Origin: Flavobacteriales bacterium UBA5081
GTDB lineage: Bacteria; Bacteroidota; Bacteroidia; Flavobacteriales_E; Vicingaceae
Reading direction: 5' to 3'
Assembly: GCA_002415785.1 (NCBI GenBank)
Contig: DIAJ01000034.1
Span: 26,419-90,418 of the forward strand
DNA length: 64,000 nt
The translations under genes and the position numbers were made by a program. Shown in pieces: positions 22,043 through 32,541 of this stretch (position 1 is its first letter; each line of letters starts with the position of its first letter). Below the pieces are notes generated by a model. That model was given only the letters and a program-made list of their open reading frames with translations. It did not search any database and had not been told where the DNA came from.

Positions 22043-24718
22043 ATGATTCGATTTCTCCGCAAATTACTCCTTAGCTTATTCATACTACTTCTGCTTGTTG
22101 TTAGTGGTAGCTGGTTGGCTATTCACAATTATGGAGACGATATTAAACAATTGGTTGTTCAGTCGCTAAACGAACAATTACGCACTAAAGTTGATGTAAA
22201 AAATGTGTACATTAGTTTTTGGAAAAATTTTCCAAAAGCCTCAGTTTTGTTTGAGGATGCAGTAGTTTACGCAGTAGACAGCGAAGATGATACTTTGATA
22301 CAAGCCGAAGTAATTGCCGCCGGTTTTAACTTAATTGAGCTGTATCGCAATGAGTATAAACTAAGCGGGCTACTGATTGAAAATGGAAGTTGCCGCATGA
22401 AAATTGACCATAGCGGTAAAGCCAATTACATTTTTTGGGAGGAAGGTTCTTCAGATTCGAGCTCAAACTTTTCCATCGACTTACAAGAAGTTGAACTCAA
22501 GAACATCAATTATCATTATTTTCATCAGGCTAAGGACATTGAAATTCAGTTCTTTGTAGAAGAAGCAAAGCTTAAAGGAAACTTTTCTGAAAATACGTTT
22601 ACACTTCAACTTAAAAGCACGCTAAAAAACAGTTTGATTAGAAATGCGGATTTTACTTTTGTAAAAGACAGAACACTATTTGTTTACAGCGAGGGATTAG
22701 TGGACAGTAAAGCGTCTAAAATTGAATTTTCGGATGCTAATCTAGGGGTTGAGGGAATGAACTTTGCTTTAAAAGGAAGTATTTCTTATGGAGACGATCC
22801 ACGTTTACAATTGGATTTGAGCAGTGGAAATACCGATTTAGAAAAAGCCATACAACTCTTGCCTCCCAAAATTAAAAAGTCTTTTGAAGCTTATAAAATT
22901 AGTGGTAAAACTGAAATCAGCGGCAGCATTAACGGACCACTTTCTGCCATTGAGCAACCTTCTTATCAATTTAACTTTTCCATTAAAGATGGTCAATTTA
23001 AAGACGATAAGAATCAAATTACTTTTTCAAAATCTACCTTAAAGGGCAGCATTTCAAATGGAGGAGCTAATAAAGCAGAAAGTAGTCAAATTCAATTAGA
23101 TTGGTTTAGCACAGAACTCAATAAAGGATTAATTGAAGGAAAGTTAAGCTTAGAAAACTTTGTTCAACCAAATTATACTTTTAATGGAAAAATGCAGCTT
23201 CAACTCGCAGATGCTGTAGCCTTATTTAAGTGGGAGGAAATTAAAAAACCGGAAGGCAACATTACAGCAAATGTTCAACTTTCGGGAAGTTTAGAAAGCA
23301 CAGAGAAATACACCTTAAGAGACTGGAAGCGGTCAAAGGTTGGTGGTGAAATTCAACTCCAAAACCTAGCTTTTTACTACGCAAACGGCCCTCAGCATTT
23401 CAATCAAATTAATGCAAGCCTTAGTTTGCAAAATAACAATGTTGAGGTGCAATCGCTGAAAGCATTTGTAAATGAGAGTGGTATTGAAATAAATGGAAAA
23501 TTCAACAACTTGGTAGGCTATTTACTGGAAGATGACGAAAACATTATGGTTGATGCCAATCTTCAAAGTCCTTCAATTATGCTAGAAGATTTTTTGATGG
23601 CAAAACAAAACAGTGACAGTACAGCATTTCAGTTGGATATTTCTCCTCGCTTAACAATATATTTAGATGCTAAAATTGGGGCATTAAGCTTTAAGCGATT
23701 TAAGCTTAAAAACCTCAGCGGACAGTTTGTGGTAAGAAATGAACAAATAGATGCCAGAAATTTGAGCTTTTTATCGCAAGAAGGAGAGGTTGAAGGAGAT
23801 TTATTTATTCGAGAAAGAGGAAATCAGCTCAATACATTTGCGCAAGTTGAAGTGAAATCTATTAACATAAAATCATTGTTTTGGAGTTTTGAGAACTTCG
23901 GACAAAAAACAATTGGTTCAGAAAACTTAAAAGGCACAGCTAGTGCAAGTATTGATTATGCTTGCGTGTGGTCGAAAGATTTAAAAGCTGACTTAACTAC
24001 CTTAAAAGTAGAAAGCAACTTTTTTATTGAAAATGGTGAGCTGATTAATTTTAAACCCTTAGAAAGTTTATCGAAATATGTTGAGCTGGAAGAGTTGAAG
24101 CACATTCGGTTTAAAAACCTTAGCAATCAGCTTTTAATAAAAGATCGTCAAATTTTTATTCCCCGTTTTGATGTAAACTCCTCTGCTTTAAATTTGAGTT
24201 TAGAAGGCAAGCATAGTTTTGATAATGAGATTGATTATAAGTTTACTTTGCTTTTAAATGAGATTCTCGGAAGAAAAGCCAAAAAACCAAAAAGCAATGA
24301 ATTTGGCTATGTTGAAGAAGATGGCTTAGGCAGAACAAAGTTGTTTTTAAAAATGAGCGGAACTGTTGAAAACCCTCAGATCAGCTACGATAAGGAGCAG
24401 CTTAAAACGCATATAAAAACCACCATCCAAAAAGAGAAAAACGAAGTAAAACAGCTATTGAAGGAGGAGTTTGGCTTATTTAAAAAAGATAGTTTAGAGA
24501 ATAAAAATGAGCCTAAAAAGCAATCTGAAAGTCCATTTTCTATCGAGTGGGATGAAGCAGACGAAGAAAGCAGCGAAAAGGAGGAAGCAGCTAATCCGAC
24601 TGAAAAAAGAGAAACAGAAGAGAAGAAAAAAGAGAAAAAGAGTAGATTTGGGAAATTTATTGATAAAATTGCAGAGCCCAACGAGGAAGAATATGTTGAG
24701 CCGGATGAGAAAGAATAA
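22043..24718 (+). CDS. AsmA-family envelope protein
   Basis: An 891-residue protein with one N-terminal membrane anchor (LLLSLFILLLLVVSGSWLAI) and a long periplasmic beta-rich body containing repeated filament-like strands. An AsmA C-terminal-type domain lies near residues 560-760 (ARNLSFLSQEGEVEGDLFI; ALNLSLEGKHSFDNEIDYKF). The C-terminus is highly charged (Glu/Lys repeats). AsmA-like proteins are thought to move or shield lipids between membranes. It follows rluB after 23 bp on the same strand. Confidence 0.8.
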   Translation: MIRFLRKLLLSLFILLLLVVSGSWLAIHNYGDDIKQLVVQSLNEQLRTKVDVKNVYISFWKNFPKASVLFEDAVVYAVDSEDDTLIQAEVIAAGFNLIELYRNEYKLSGLLIENGSCRMKIDHSGKANYIFWEEGSSDSSSNFSIDLQEVELKNINYHYFHQAKDIEIQFFVEEAKLKGNFSENTFTLQLKSTLKNSLIRNADFTFVKDRTLFVYSEGLVDSKASKIEFSDANLGVEGMNFALKGSISYGDDPRLQLDLSSGNTDLEKAIQLLPPKIKKSFEAYKISGKTEISGSINGPLSAIEQPSYQFNFSIKDGQFKDDKNQITFSKSTLKGSISNGGANKAESSQIQLDWFSTELNKGLIEGKLSLENFVQPNYTFNGKMQLQLADAVALFKWEEIKKPEGNITANVQLSGSLESTEKYTLRDWKRSKVGGEIQLQNLAFYYANGPQHFNQINASLSLQNNNVEVQSLKAFVNESGIEINGKFNNLVGYLLEDDENIMVDANLQSPSIMLEDFLMAKQNSDSTAFQLDISPRLTIYLDAKIGALSFKRFKLKNLSGQFVVRNEQIDARNLSFLSQEGEVEGDLFIRERGNQLNTFAQVEVKSINIKSLFWSFENFGQKTIGSENLKGTASASIDYACVWSKDLKADLTTLKVESNFFIENGELINFKPLESLSKYVELEELKHIRFKNLSNQLLIKDRQIFIPRFDVNSSALNLSLEGKHSFDNEIDYKFTLLLNEILGRKAKKPKSNEFGYVEEDGLGRTKLFLKMSGTVENPQISYDKEQLKTHIKTTIQKEKNEVKQLLKEEFGLFKKDSLENKNEPKKQSESPFSIEWDEADEESSEKEEAANPTEKRETEEKKKEKKSRFGKFIDKIAEPNEEEYVEPDEKE

Positions 24719-24780
24719 TCTTTTTCGCAACCAATAAAGCCCGGGAGCCGTCTAAAAAGCAAAGTAATTAGGAGAGGATT

Positions 24781-26289
24781 TTGAACATTTATTCAAAAAA
24801 GCAGCGTTGGAAGTTTGCCTTGGCCATAGTGGCGGCAATCATAGTTTTTGTATCACTTTGGTACACAAACGTGCTTGTTCGCGAAATTGCCGATGAGGAA
24901 AAAAACAAAGCTAAAGCTTGGGCAGAAGCCATTCAGCGAAAAGCTGAGCTGGTGAGCTATACCCAAGACCTTTTCGAAAAACTATCTGAAGAAGAGCGTA
25001 AAAAAGTCGAGATTTGGGCAGAAGCCAGTCGAAGCGTTATTAATGCCCCAGATGACAATCTAGAACTGTATACTAAAATACTTACAGGGAACACAACCAT
25101 TCCTATTATTCGAACTGATGACAAAGATAATATTAAAAGCTACAGAAACTTAGAGGAAGAAAAAGTAAAGCAAGCTGTTTTGGTGAAGCGGCTCAACCAA
25201 ATGAAATCTAAAAACAAACCTGTAGTTATTAATTACTTTGGAGATCAAAAAAATTTAATTTACTATGACGAGAGCACCATTTACTCTGAACTTAGAGAAG
25301 TATTAGATCAGCAAATTGAGTCTTTTAACAAGGATATTGTCACCAACTCAGCATCGGTGCCGGTAATTTACACCGACAGCAGTCAGCAAAAAGTGTTGGC
25401 TTATGGAAATATTGATGAGGATAAAATTGAGAGTGTGGGCTATATCACTCAATTAATTGAAAAAATGCGCACCGTTAATCCACCAATAAGGGTGACACTT
25501 GGCGATGATAAAGTGCGTTATATTTTTTACGATGAATCCCCTTTACTTGCGCAATTGAAGTATTACCCATTTGTGCAATTGGGCGTTATTGGCTTGTTTT
25601 TGCTAATCGCTTATTATTTATTCAGTACCGCTAGAAATGCAGAACAAAATCAAGTTTGGGTGGGAATGGCTAAAGAAACTGCTCATCAGCTGGGAACACC
25701 GCTTTCATCACTTTTAGCGTGGATTGAAGTACTGAAAAGTAAAAATGTTGATGAACAAACACTCTCCGAAATCAAGAGAGACTTGGGTCGCTTGGAAACC
25801 GTTACAGAGCGCTTTTCAAAAATTGGCGCTGCTCCAAAACTAGAGCAAAATGACGTAAATAAGGTCATCGAAAGTACCTTGAAGTATTTGAAAACAAGAC
25901 TTTCAAAAAAAGTCACCTTTAATCATACCACCACCAATGGAAATAAAGTAATGGCTTGTGTGAATGTTCCGCTATTGGAATGGGTATTGGAAAACATTGT
26001 TAAGAATGCCGTTGATGCCATCAGTGGAGAAGGGAAAGTGGATATTCACGTTACCGATCAATCACAGTTTGTTTATATTGATATAAGCGACAACGGCAAA
26101 GGAATTCCCAAGGGAGCGCGAAAAACCGTATTTCAGCCCGGCTATACTACCAAAAAACGCGGCTGGGGCTTAGGCTTGTCACTTACTAAAAGAATAATCG
26201 AAAATTACCATTCAGGGAAAGTCTTTGTAAAGCAGTCTGAAGTGGGTGAAGGGACCACCTTCAGAATCGTATTGAATAAAGTTGCCTAG
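24781..26289 (+). CDS. membrane sensor histidine kinase
   Basis: A 502-residue kinase. Transmembrane segments lie at about residues 12-33 and 263-283, flanking a periplasmic sensor of some 230 residues. The phospho-acceptor region is AKETAHQLGTPLSSLLAW, the N-box is NIVKNAVDAIS, and the G-boxes are DNGKGIP and GWGLGLSLTKRI. The start is a TTG (24781) preceded by the purine-rich GGAGAGG; no usable ATG lies nearby. No response regulator is adjacent. The hemW start codon follows directly, so the two are probably co-transcribed. Confidence 0.88.
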   Translation: MNIYSKKQRWKFALAIVAAIIVFVSLWYTNVLVREIADEEKNKAKAWAEAIQRKAELVSYTQDLFEKLSEEERKKVEIWAEASRSVINAPDDNLELYTKILTGNTTIPIIRTDDKDNIKSYRNLEEEKVKQAVLVKRLNQMKSKNKPVVINYFGDQKNLIYYDESTIYSELREVLDQQIESFNKDIVTNSASVPVIYTDSSQQKVLAYGNIDEDKIESVGYITQLIEKMRTVNPPIRVTLGDDKVRYIFYDESPLLAQLKYYPFVQLGVIGLFLLIAYYLFSTARNAEQNQVWVGMAKETAHQLGTPLSSLLAWIEVLKSKNVDEQTLSEIKRDLGRLETVTERFSKIGAAPKLEQNDVNKVIESTLKYLKTRLSKKVTFNHTTTNGNKVMACVNVPLLEWVLENIVKNAVDAISGEGKVDIHVTDQSQFVYIDISDNGKGIPKGARKTVFQPGYTTKKRGWGLGLSLTKRIIENYHSGKVFVKQSEVGEGTTFRIVLNKVA

Positions 26290-27411
26290 ATGGCGGGGAT
26301 TTACATTCATATTCCTTTTTGCAAGCAGGCTTGTAGTTATTGCAACTTTCATTTCTCCACTCAACTATCCAGAAAAAGAGAGTTAGTCGATTGTTTAGTT
26401 GCTGAATTAGAAAAAAGGAAAAATTATCTTATCGGAGAAAAAATTGAGAGCATATACTTTGGAGGAGGAACACCATCTTTGTTGGAAGAGGATGATCTAA
26501 AAGTCATTTTTCAACAGATTAATCAACTTTATACTGTTGTTGATTCTGCGGAAATTACTTTAGAAGCCAATCCGGATGATTTGAATCGTGAGAAACTGAA
26601 AGCCTTAAAAAATACTCCCATAAATCGCTTGAGCATTGGTGTGCAGTCTTTTTTTGATGAGGATTTGCAACTGATGAATAGAGCACATGCTGCCCATGAA
26701 GCCGTTAATAGCATTAAAAACGCACAGGACTTTGGTTTCGAGCAATTGAACATTGATTTAATCTTTGGCAGCCAAACCACTTCTGATGAAATGTGGCTAG
26801 CCAATTTAGAGCAGTTTAAGGCGCTTTCTATTCCGCATTTATCGGCTTATTCGCTTACAGTGGAAGAAAAAACGGCTTTGTCGCACAAAATAAAAAGCGG
26901 TAAAATTGAAGCGGTAGATGAAGAGAAAAACTACAGGCAATATATTCTATTACAGGAATTTATCCAACAAAACGGTTTTGAACAATACGAGTTATCAAAT
27001 TATTGTAAGTCTGAAAACTATGCCAAGCATAATACGTCCTATTGGCTAGGAAAATCTTATTTAGGAATTGGCCCATCAGCTCATTCCTACAACGGGAGTA
27101 GTCGTCAGTGGAATGTAAACAACAATATTAAATACATTCAAGCTATAAAAAGTGGCGAAAACTACTTTGAGGTAGAGGAATTAAGTGAAATTGAACGCTA
27201 TCATGACTATCTAATTACCGCTTTACGCACAAAGTGGGGCATAGATTTTAAGGAAATTGATGCTTTTTCAGAAAAAATTTCCACTCACTTTTATAAGCAA
27301 ATTAAGCAATTAAACTATCCGGGTATAATTCATCATAAGCTAGGCTTGTCGGTAGACTCAGCGCATTTGTTTCAATCTGATGAGGTGGTGAGAGAGTTGA
27401 TGATTGGGTGA
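26290..27411 (+). CDS. hemW: HemW-type radical SAM protein
   Basis: 373 residues. The radical SAM cluster motif is HIPFCKQACSYCNFHF (CxxxCxxC), with the extra Cys/Phe spacing typical of HemW rather than HemN. The glycine-rich SIYFGGGTPSLL and the IDLIFGS motif are present. HemW proteins are heme chaperones, often mis-annotated as oxygen-independent coproporphyrinogen oxidases. The ATG directly follows the kinase stop codon. Confidence 0.92.
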   Translation: MAGIYIHIPFCKQACSYCNFHFSTQLSRKRELVDCLVAELEKRKNYLIGEKIESIYFGGGTPSLLEEDDLKVIFQQINQLYTVVDSAEITLEANPDDLNREKLKALKNTPINRLSIGVQSFFDEDLQLMNRAHAAHEAVNSIKNAQDFGFEQLNIDLIFGSQTTSDEMWLANLEQFKALSIPHLSAYSLTVEEKTALSHKIKSGKIEAVDEEKNYRQYILLQEFIQQNGFEQYELSNYCKSENYAKHNTSYWLGKSYLGIGPSAHSYNGSSRQWNVNNNIKYIQAIKSGENYFEVEELSEIERYHDYLITALRTKWGIDFKEIDAFSEKISTHFYKQIKQLNYPGIIHHKLGLSVDSAHLFQSDEVVRELMIG

Positions 27412-27505
27412 GGAAACACAGAAGTAAGTTGATTAACTTATAGTAATATACTTGCATATCCATTTGCTTTTATATATCATTGCCTAAACTTAAAATCAAT
27501 TTATT

Positions 27506-28117
27506 ATGAAAAAGTTATTATTTATTGCTGCAATTTCTTTAGGTCTTGTAGCTGGAGTAAACGCACAAGAAACTAAGTTTGGTCTTAAAGCCGGCTTAAA
27601 TTTAGCTAATGTTTCAGGTGATGATGTTGAAGACAACAGTATGTTAATTGGATTTCAAATTGGAGGTTATGCACACCTCGGTATTTCTGAGGCTTTTGCC
27701 ATTCAACCGGAAATTCTATTTGATGCAAAAGGTTCAAAGTTTGAAGGTGGTGGAGAAGAAGCCAACTTTAACTTAAACTATATTACGATTCCGGTATTGG
27801 CTAAATTGATGGTAACGGATGAACTAGGTTTTCATTTAGGTCCTCAATTAGGGTTATTAATGAGCGCTGAGTTCGACGGTGAAGATGTAAAAGACAATTA
27901 TAAGTCAACTGATTTTGGTTTAGCAGTTGGCGGTGGGTATGAGCTTGAGTCAGGCTTGAACTTTTCATTAAGATACTCAATGAGCTTAGGAACTATAGGA
28001 GAAGATTATGAAGAAACAATTGCTGACCCTAATACAGGAACCACAAGTACTGTTACAGTTGATGCAGCAGATATTAGAAACTCAGTAATTACAATTGGAG
28101 TTGGTTATTCATTTTAA
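27506..28117 (+). CDS. PorT-family outer-membrane beta-barrel protein
   Basis: 203 residues. The signal peptide MKKLLFIAAISLGLVAGVNAQ precedes a small barrel beginning FGLKAGLNLANVSGDD, a hallmark start of the porin-family/PorT-like barrel. It ends in alternating strands and a terminal Phe (ITIGVGYSF). Function unknown. It is a single gene with a strong terminator shared with the convergent efflux operon. Confidence 0.85.
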   Translation: MKKLLFIAAISLGLVAGVNAQETKFGLKAGLNLANVSGDDVEDNSMLIGFQIGGYAHLGISEAFAIQPEILFDAKGSKFEGGGEEANFNLNYITIPVLAKLMVTDELGFHLGPQLGLLMSAEFDGEDVKDNYKSTDFGLAVGGGYELESGLNFSLRYSMSLGTIGEDYEETIADPNTGTTSTVTVDAADIRNSVITIGVGYSF

Positions 28118-28137
28118 AAGTGGTTCACTTAATACTA

Positions 28138-28163
28138 AAAAGCCACTTATTTAAGTGGCTTTT
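28138..28163. terminator. bidirectional terminator between the barrel gene and the efflux operon
   Basis: Twelve-base arms AAAAGCCACTTA (28138-28149) and TAAGTGGCTTTT (28152-28163) with a 2-base spacer and further T residues. It abuts the stop codon of the minus-strand tolC-like gene. Confidence 0.85.
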
Positions 28164-29492
28164 TTACTTCCCCTCAATCAACTGATTCGTTAATCGCAAC
28201 AACTCAGTTTCCGTACTTTTAATGGTAAATTGAACTGCCAACAATCGTTCTTGGGCGGCCAATGTGCTTAGCTGAATTTCTCTTAAATCAATGGCAGACA
28301 ATCCGCCTAATTCGTAGTTTTCTAATGCAAATTCGAGGTTTTTCTCAGCTGTTTTTACATTCATTTGCTCCATTTTAAGCAATTCTAAATACTTGCTGTA
28401 GGCATAATATTGATTTAAAAATGCTTCCTCTAGACTGGCTTTCTCTTGCTCGTAAGCAGTTTGTGATTGCTCAATTTGAATTTTGTTAATTTGCTCATTT
28501 CGCTTCAACTGAAATCCGTTAAAAATAGGAATGCTAATCGTTGCTCCATAGTTAATTCCATCTGTTTGGTTGTTGCGGACAAATCCGGCTTCCGATTCAG
28601 CTTCATTGTAGGCATACCTACCACTTACAGCAATCTTTGGCATTCGATCGGCAAAGGTTTCTTTCTTCTCTAAAACGGCAATACTTATGTTCTGCTCATA
28701 AGCTTTTAAGTTGGGGTTTTCTTCCAACTTTTGTTTTAAATCTTCTTCACTCAGTTCACTTCCTAAAGTAATGCTGCCCGTTACAACAAAGTCCGTAAAA
28801 GTCTCTCTGCCCAATAACCTATTTAACCTTTTTTTCAGTGAATTAAGCGTAATTTCTTGCTCAAAAAGCGCAGAGCGATCAGCACTAAGGTCTACCTCAG
28901 CTTGCAGAATTTCCAACTTTGAACCTGCACCACTTGCCTCTCTAGCCTTACTTAACTTTAATCGCTCTTCCGAAACTTTTAACTGTTCTTTATAAAGAGA
29001 TAAGGTTTTTTGCTCGGCTGTGATTTGATAATAGGTATTGATTATATCGGCAATGCTGTTGTTTATATTCGCCTGTAAATCATATTTTGCTGCCTTTTCC
29101 AGAGCTTCAAACTTGTTTTTGGAGACAAACATTTTCGTTCCATCGAAAATATACCAGTTTAGCCCAACACCTACATTTAGGTTCGAAGAAATTGCCCCAT
29201 CGCGATTGACATCTGTTCCGTCTGCAAAGCTCAAAGTGGTGTTTTCCTGACTGCGGTTGTAGTTCCCATCTGCGGCAATCTCCGGTAAAAAACCTGCATT
29301 TCCAATGCTGTTTTCAATCTCAGTAATGGCAACATTTTGCTTAGAAAGCTGAATGTCGTAATTGTTTTCTAATCCAATTTGTATGGCTTCATCTAAGCTC
29401 AAGCTTTCCTGTGCTCTTAATGAACCATGCATTAAGCTAAAAAGCACTGCAAGGACTGTAAAAGTTTGTTGTATTTTATTCATCGTCCACAT
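28164..29492 (-). CDS. TolC-family outer-membrane efflux protein
   Basis: A 442-residue outer-membrane channel of the OEP family. A signal peptide ending near SLRAQES is followed by two internally repeated long helical segments (ENNYDIQLSKQNVAITEIE; NPNLKAYEQNISIAVLEKKE). The open frame starts at 29492, overlapping the RND gene by 17 bases; the Met at 29483 is an alternative start. It is the last gene of the adaptor-pump-channel operon. Confidence 0.9.
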   Translation of the reverse strand: MWTMNKIQQTFTVLAVLFSLMHGSLRAQESLSLDEAIQIGLENNYDIQLSKQNVAITEIENSIGNAGFLPEIAADGNYNRSQENTTLSFADGTDVNRDGAISSNLNVGVGLNWYIFDGTKMFVSKNKFEALEKAAKYDLQANINNSIADIINTYYQITAEQKTLSLYKEQLKVSEERLKLSKAREASGAGSKLEILQAEVDLSADRSALFEQEITLNSLKKRLNRLLGRETFTDFVVTGSITLGSELSEEDLKQKLEENPNLKAYEQNISIAVLEKKETFADRMPKIAVSGRYAYNEAESEAGFVRNNQTDGINYGATISIPIFNGFQLKRNEQINKIQIEQSQTAYEQEKASLEEAFLNQYYAYSKYLELLKMEQMNVKTAEKNLEFALENYELGGLSAIDLREIQLSTLAAQERLLAVQFTIKSTETELLRLTNQLIEGK

Positions 29493-32400
29493 TGCTTACG
29501 TATTTTTTATCTGAGGAAATAAAGGTATAAATAGTTGGTATAACGTAAAGCGTTAAAATGGTTGAAAAAATCAAACCGCCAATCACAACAATACCCATAG
29601 AAACTCGGCTTTCAGAACCGGCTCCTAAAGCTAAGGCAATGGGCAATGTACCCAAGACAGTTGAAAGCGAGGTCATTAAAATCGGTCTAAACCTCGAAGC
29701 TGATGCATCTAAAATGGATTCTGTTTGATTCAAGCCATCTGCTTTGCGTTGATTGGCAAATTCAACAATCAAAATACCGTTTTTAGTTACCAGACCAATT
29801 AACATAATCATTCCAATTTGGCTAAAAATATTTAAGGTTTCACCAAAAAAGTAAAGTGAACCCAACGCCCCTGCCAAGGCAAGTGGAACGGTAAACATGA
29901 TAATTAACGGATCTCTAAAGCTTTCAAACTGTGCCGAAAGCACTAAATAGATAATGATTAAAGCCAGTAAAAAGGCAAAATAAATAGAAGAAGAGCTTTC
30001 TTCAAATTCCTTTGATGTTCCTGCCAAAGCAGTTGAAAAAGATGAACTCAAAGTGCCTGAAGATATGCGATTCATTTCTTCTATGCCATCACCCAAAGTG
30101 TAACCATTCGCTAAATCTGCGGAAACTGTTGCAGAAACATAGCGGTTGTATCGATACAATTGTGGTGGGGTTGCTTGTTCAGTAAGATTGACCAAATTTT
30201 CTAAAGCAATCATATCACCTTGATCGTTTCTCACATAAATATTGGTTAAATCTGAGGGCTCATCTCTATAATAGCGATCAAGTTGACCAATAACCTGGTA
30301 CTGCTTACCATTCATAATGAAAAAGTCGAAACGCTGACCGCTTAAAGTTAATTGGAGTGTTTGTGCAATATTTTGAACAGAAACGCCCATTGCCAATGCT
30401 TTTTCTCTATCAATGGTTACTTTTAATTCCGGCTTATTGAACTTCAAGTCTAAATCAACAATGGAAAAAACCTCACTTTGGGCTGCTTTTTTCATAAACT
30501 CAGGAAGTATTTCTTTGAGCTTATCTAAATTGGGTGCTTGAATAACATATTGAACCGGCAATCCACCACGGCTATCGCCAATGGTTTGTTCCTGCGCAAC
30601 AAAGGCTCTACCTTCCGGCAGTGATTTTAAATCTTGTGTTAACAGTGAGGCAATTTCTTGTTGACTTCTTTTGCGTTCATCGGAAGGAGTTAACCTCAAG
30701 CGAACAAAACCCGAGTTTACCGATGAAGAGGCGCCAAAGCCGGGGGAAGTAACGCTAATAATTCCATCTGCCTCGGGAATTTCATCCTGAATTAATGCCA
30801 CCATTTTATCCATGTAACGCGACATAAAGTCATAGGTTGAACCTTCTGGTGCTGAAACCACTACTCTTAAGTTACCTCGATCTTCTAAAGGTGCAAGCTC
30901 AGAACTTAAATTTGCTCCAAAAATATAAATCAGTCCAAAAGATAGAATCATAATCGTGATTCCCACCCATCTGTTTTTTAGAAAAATGTCTAAGCTACTT
31001 CTATACTTCGCAGTTAGCTTATTGTAAAAGCTTTCAGTAGCTACGTAAAAAGGGGTTCTTTTTTTCTGCTTTTTCAAGAGATTAGCCGAAAGCATAGGCG
31101 TAAGCGTTAAAGCCACAAAAGAGGAAATAATAACTGCTCCGGCAATGACTACTCCAAACTCTCTAAACAGCCTTCCGGTAACACCTTCTAAAAAGATAAC
31201 AGGCATAAACACCGCAGCTAAAGCTAAAGTAGTAGCAATTACCGCAAAAAAGATTTCAGCAGCTCCTTCTTTCGCCGCTTTTCGCGAAGACATCCCGGCT
31301 TCAATTTTACTGTATATGTTTTCAAGCACAACAATGGCATCATCTACCACTAATCCAATAGCTAATACTAAGCCTAAGAGTGTTAATACATTTATGGAGA
31401 ATTCGGCAATATACATGACGAAAAAGGATCCAATCAATGCGATTGGAATCACAATAACCGGAATAATGGTTGACCGCCAGTCTCTTAAAAAAAGAAAAAT
31501 TACCAGAATTACCATGAAGAAGGCCAAATAAATGGTTTGCTTTACCTCTTCAATAGAATCTCGGATGTATTCCGTTGTGTCAAAGCCGATACCTGTTTCT
31601 ATGTCTTCCGGAAGGTCTTTTTTTATCTGTTCTAGGCGACGGTAAAACTCATCTGCAATTTCAATATGGTTAGAGTTGGGCTGAGGAACAATTGCATTAC
31701 CCACCATGGGAATTCCGTCACGCTTAAGACTTGTTCTTTCATTTTCAGGACCAAGAATAGCGTAGCCAACATCTTTTAGAAGTACTAATCGATCATCACT
31801 TTCTTTAATGACCAACTCATTAAACTCTTCGGGCGTAGTTAAGCGACCGATGGTTCTAACACTCAACTCTACGTTTCTGCCTTCAATTCTACCGGTAGGC
31901 AGCTCAATGTTTTGTTCTAAGAGCGCATTGCGCACATCCATTGGCGTAATTTTATAGGCAGCCATTTTCGCCGGATCTAGCCACAAACGCATGGAATACT
32001 TTTTCTCTCCCCAAATGCGAATTTCACTCACCCCCGGAATGGTTTGTAGACGCTCCTTAAAGTCGCGTTCGGCAATTTCGGTAAGTTCCAAAAGCGAACG
32101 CTTATCCGATTTAATGTTTAGGAAAATGATTGGTCGGGAGTCAGCATCAGCCTTAGAAACAACCGGTGGATCAGCATCCTCAGGCAAATCTCTTACCGCT
32201 TGCGAAACTTTATCACGCACATCGTTGGCGGCATTGTCTAAGTCGGAACTTAAATCAAATTCCACAGTAATCGTACTTCTTCCGTCTCTACTTACGGAAG
32301 TCAGCGTTTTAATCCCTTCAATTCCGTTAATAGATTCTTCGAGGGGTTCGGTAATTTGCGTTTCAATTACATCGGCATTTGCTCCTGTATAAGTGGTGGA

Positions 32401-32541
32401 AACAGTTACCTTCGGCGGATCGACACTGGGATACTCACGAACACCTAAAAAGTTCCAGCCAATTACTCCAAAAAGTAAAATAACTAGACTAAAAACCGTT
32501 GCCAGAACGGGACGACGTATGCTGATAGAAGATAAACTCAT
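29476..32541 (-). CDS. RND efflux pump inner-membrane permease (HAE1 type)
   Basis: 1021 residues, the usual length. It has the family start MSLSSISIRRPVLATVFSLV, two large periplasmic loops, and the proton-relay segment GLVLAIGLVVDDAIVVLENIY with the paired aspartates. It likely exports hydrophobic toxins or drugs with the adjacent adaptor and TolC partner. The start overlaps the adaptor stop by 4 bases. Confidence 0.95.
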   Translation of the reverse strand: MSLSSISIRRPVLATVFSLVILLFGVIGWNFLGVREYPSVDPPKVTVSTTYTGANADVIETQITEPLEESINGIEGIKTLTSVSRDGRSTITVEFDLSSDLDNAANDVRDKVSQAVRDLPEDADPPVVSKADADSRPIIFLNIKSDKRSLLELTEIAERDFKERLQTIPGVSEIRIWGEKKYSMRLWLDPAKMAAYKITPMDVRNALLEQNIELPTGRIEGRNVELSVRTIGRLTTPEEFNELVIKESDDRLVLLKDVGYAILGPENERTSLKRDGIPMVGNAIVPQPNSNHIEIADEFYRRLEQIKKDLPEDIETGIGFDTTEYIRDSIEEVKQTIYLAFFMVILVIFLFLRDWRSTIIPVIVIPIALIGSFFVMYIAEFSINVLTLLGLVLAIGLVVDDAIVVLENIYSKIEAGMSSRKAAKEGAAEIFFAVIATTLALAAVFMPVIFLEGVTGRLFREFGVVIAGAVIISSFVALTLTPMLSANLLKKQKKRTPFYVATESFYNKLTAKYRSSLDIFLKNRWVGITIMILSFGLIYIFGANLSSELAPLEDRGNLRVVVSAPEGSTYDFMSRYMDKMVALIQDEIPEADGIISVTSPGFGASSSVNSGFVRLRLTPSDERKRSQQEIASLLTQDLKSLPEGRAFVAQEQTIGDSRGGLPVQYVIQAPNLDKLKEILPEFMKKAAQSEVFSIVDLDLKFNKPELKVTIDREKALAMGVSVQNIAQTLQLTLSGQRFDFFIMNGKQYQVIGQLDRYYRDEPSDLTNIYVRNDQGDMIALENLVNLTEQATPPQLYRYNRYVSATVSADLANGYTLGDGIEEMNRISSGTLSSSFSTALAGTSKEFEESSSSIYFAFLLALIIIYLVLSAQFESFRDPLIIMFTVPLALAGALGSLYFFGETLNIFSQIGMIMLIGLVTKNGILIVEFANQRKADGLNQTESILDASASRFRPILMTSLSTVLGTLPIALALGAGSESRVSMGIVVIGGLIFSTILTLYVIPTIYTFISSDKKYVSNVDDE

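Noticed and set aside
24385..24762. Ser/Phe-rich minus-strand frames at the end of the AsmA-like gene
   Set aside because: Antisense of the Glu/Lys-rich tail; no start signal or neighbour supports them.
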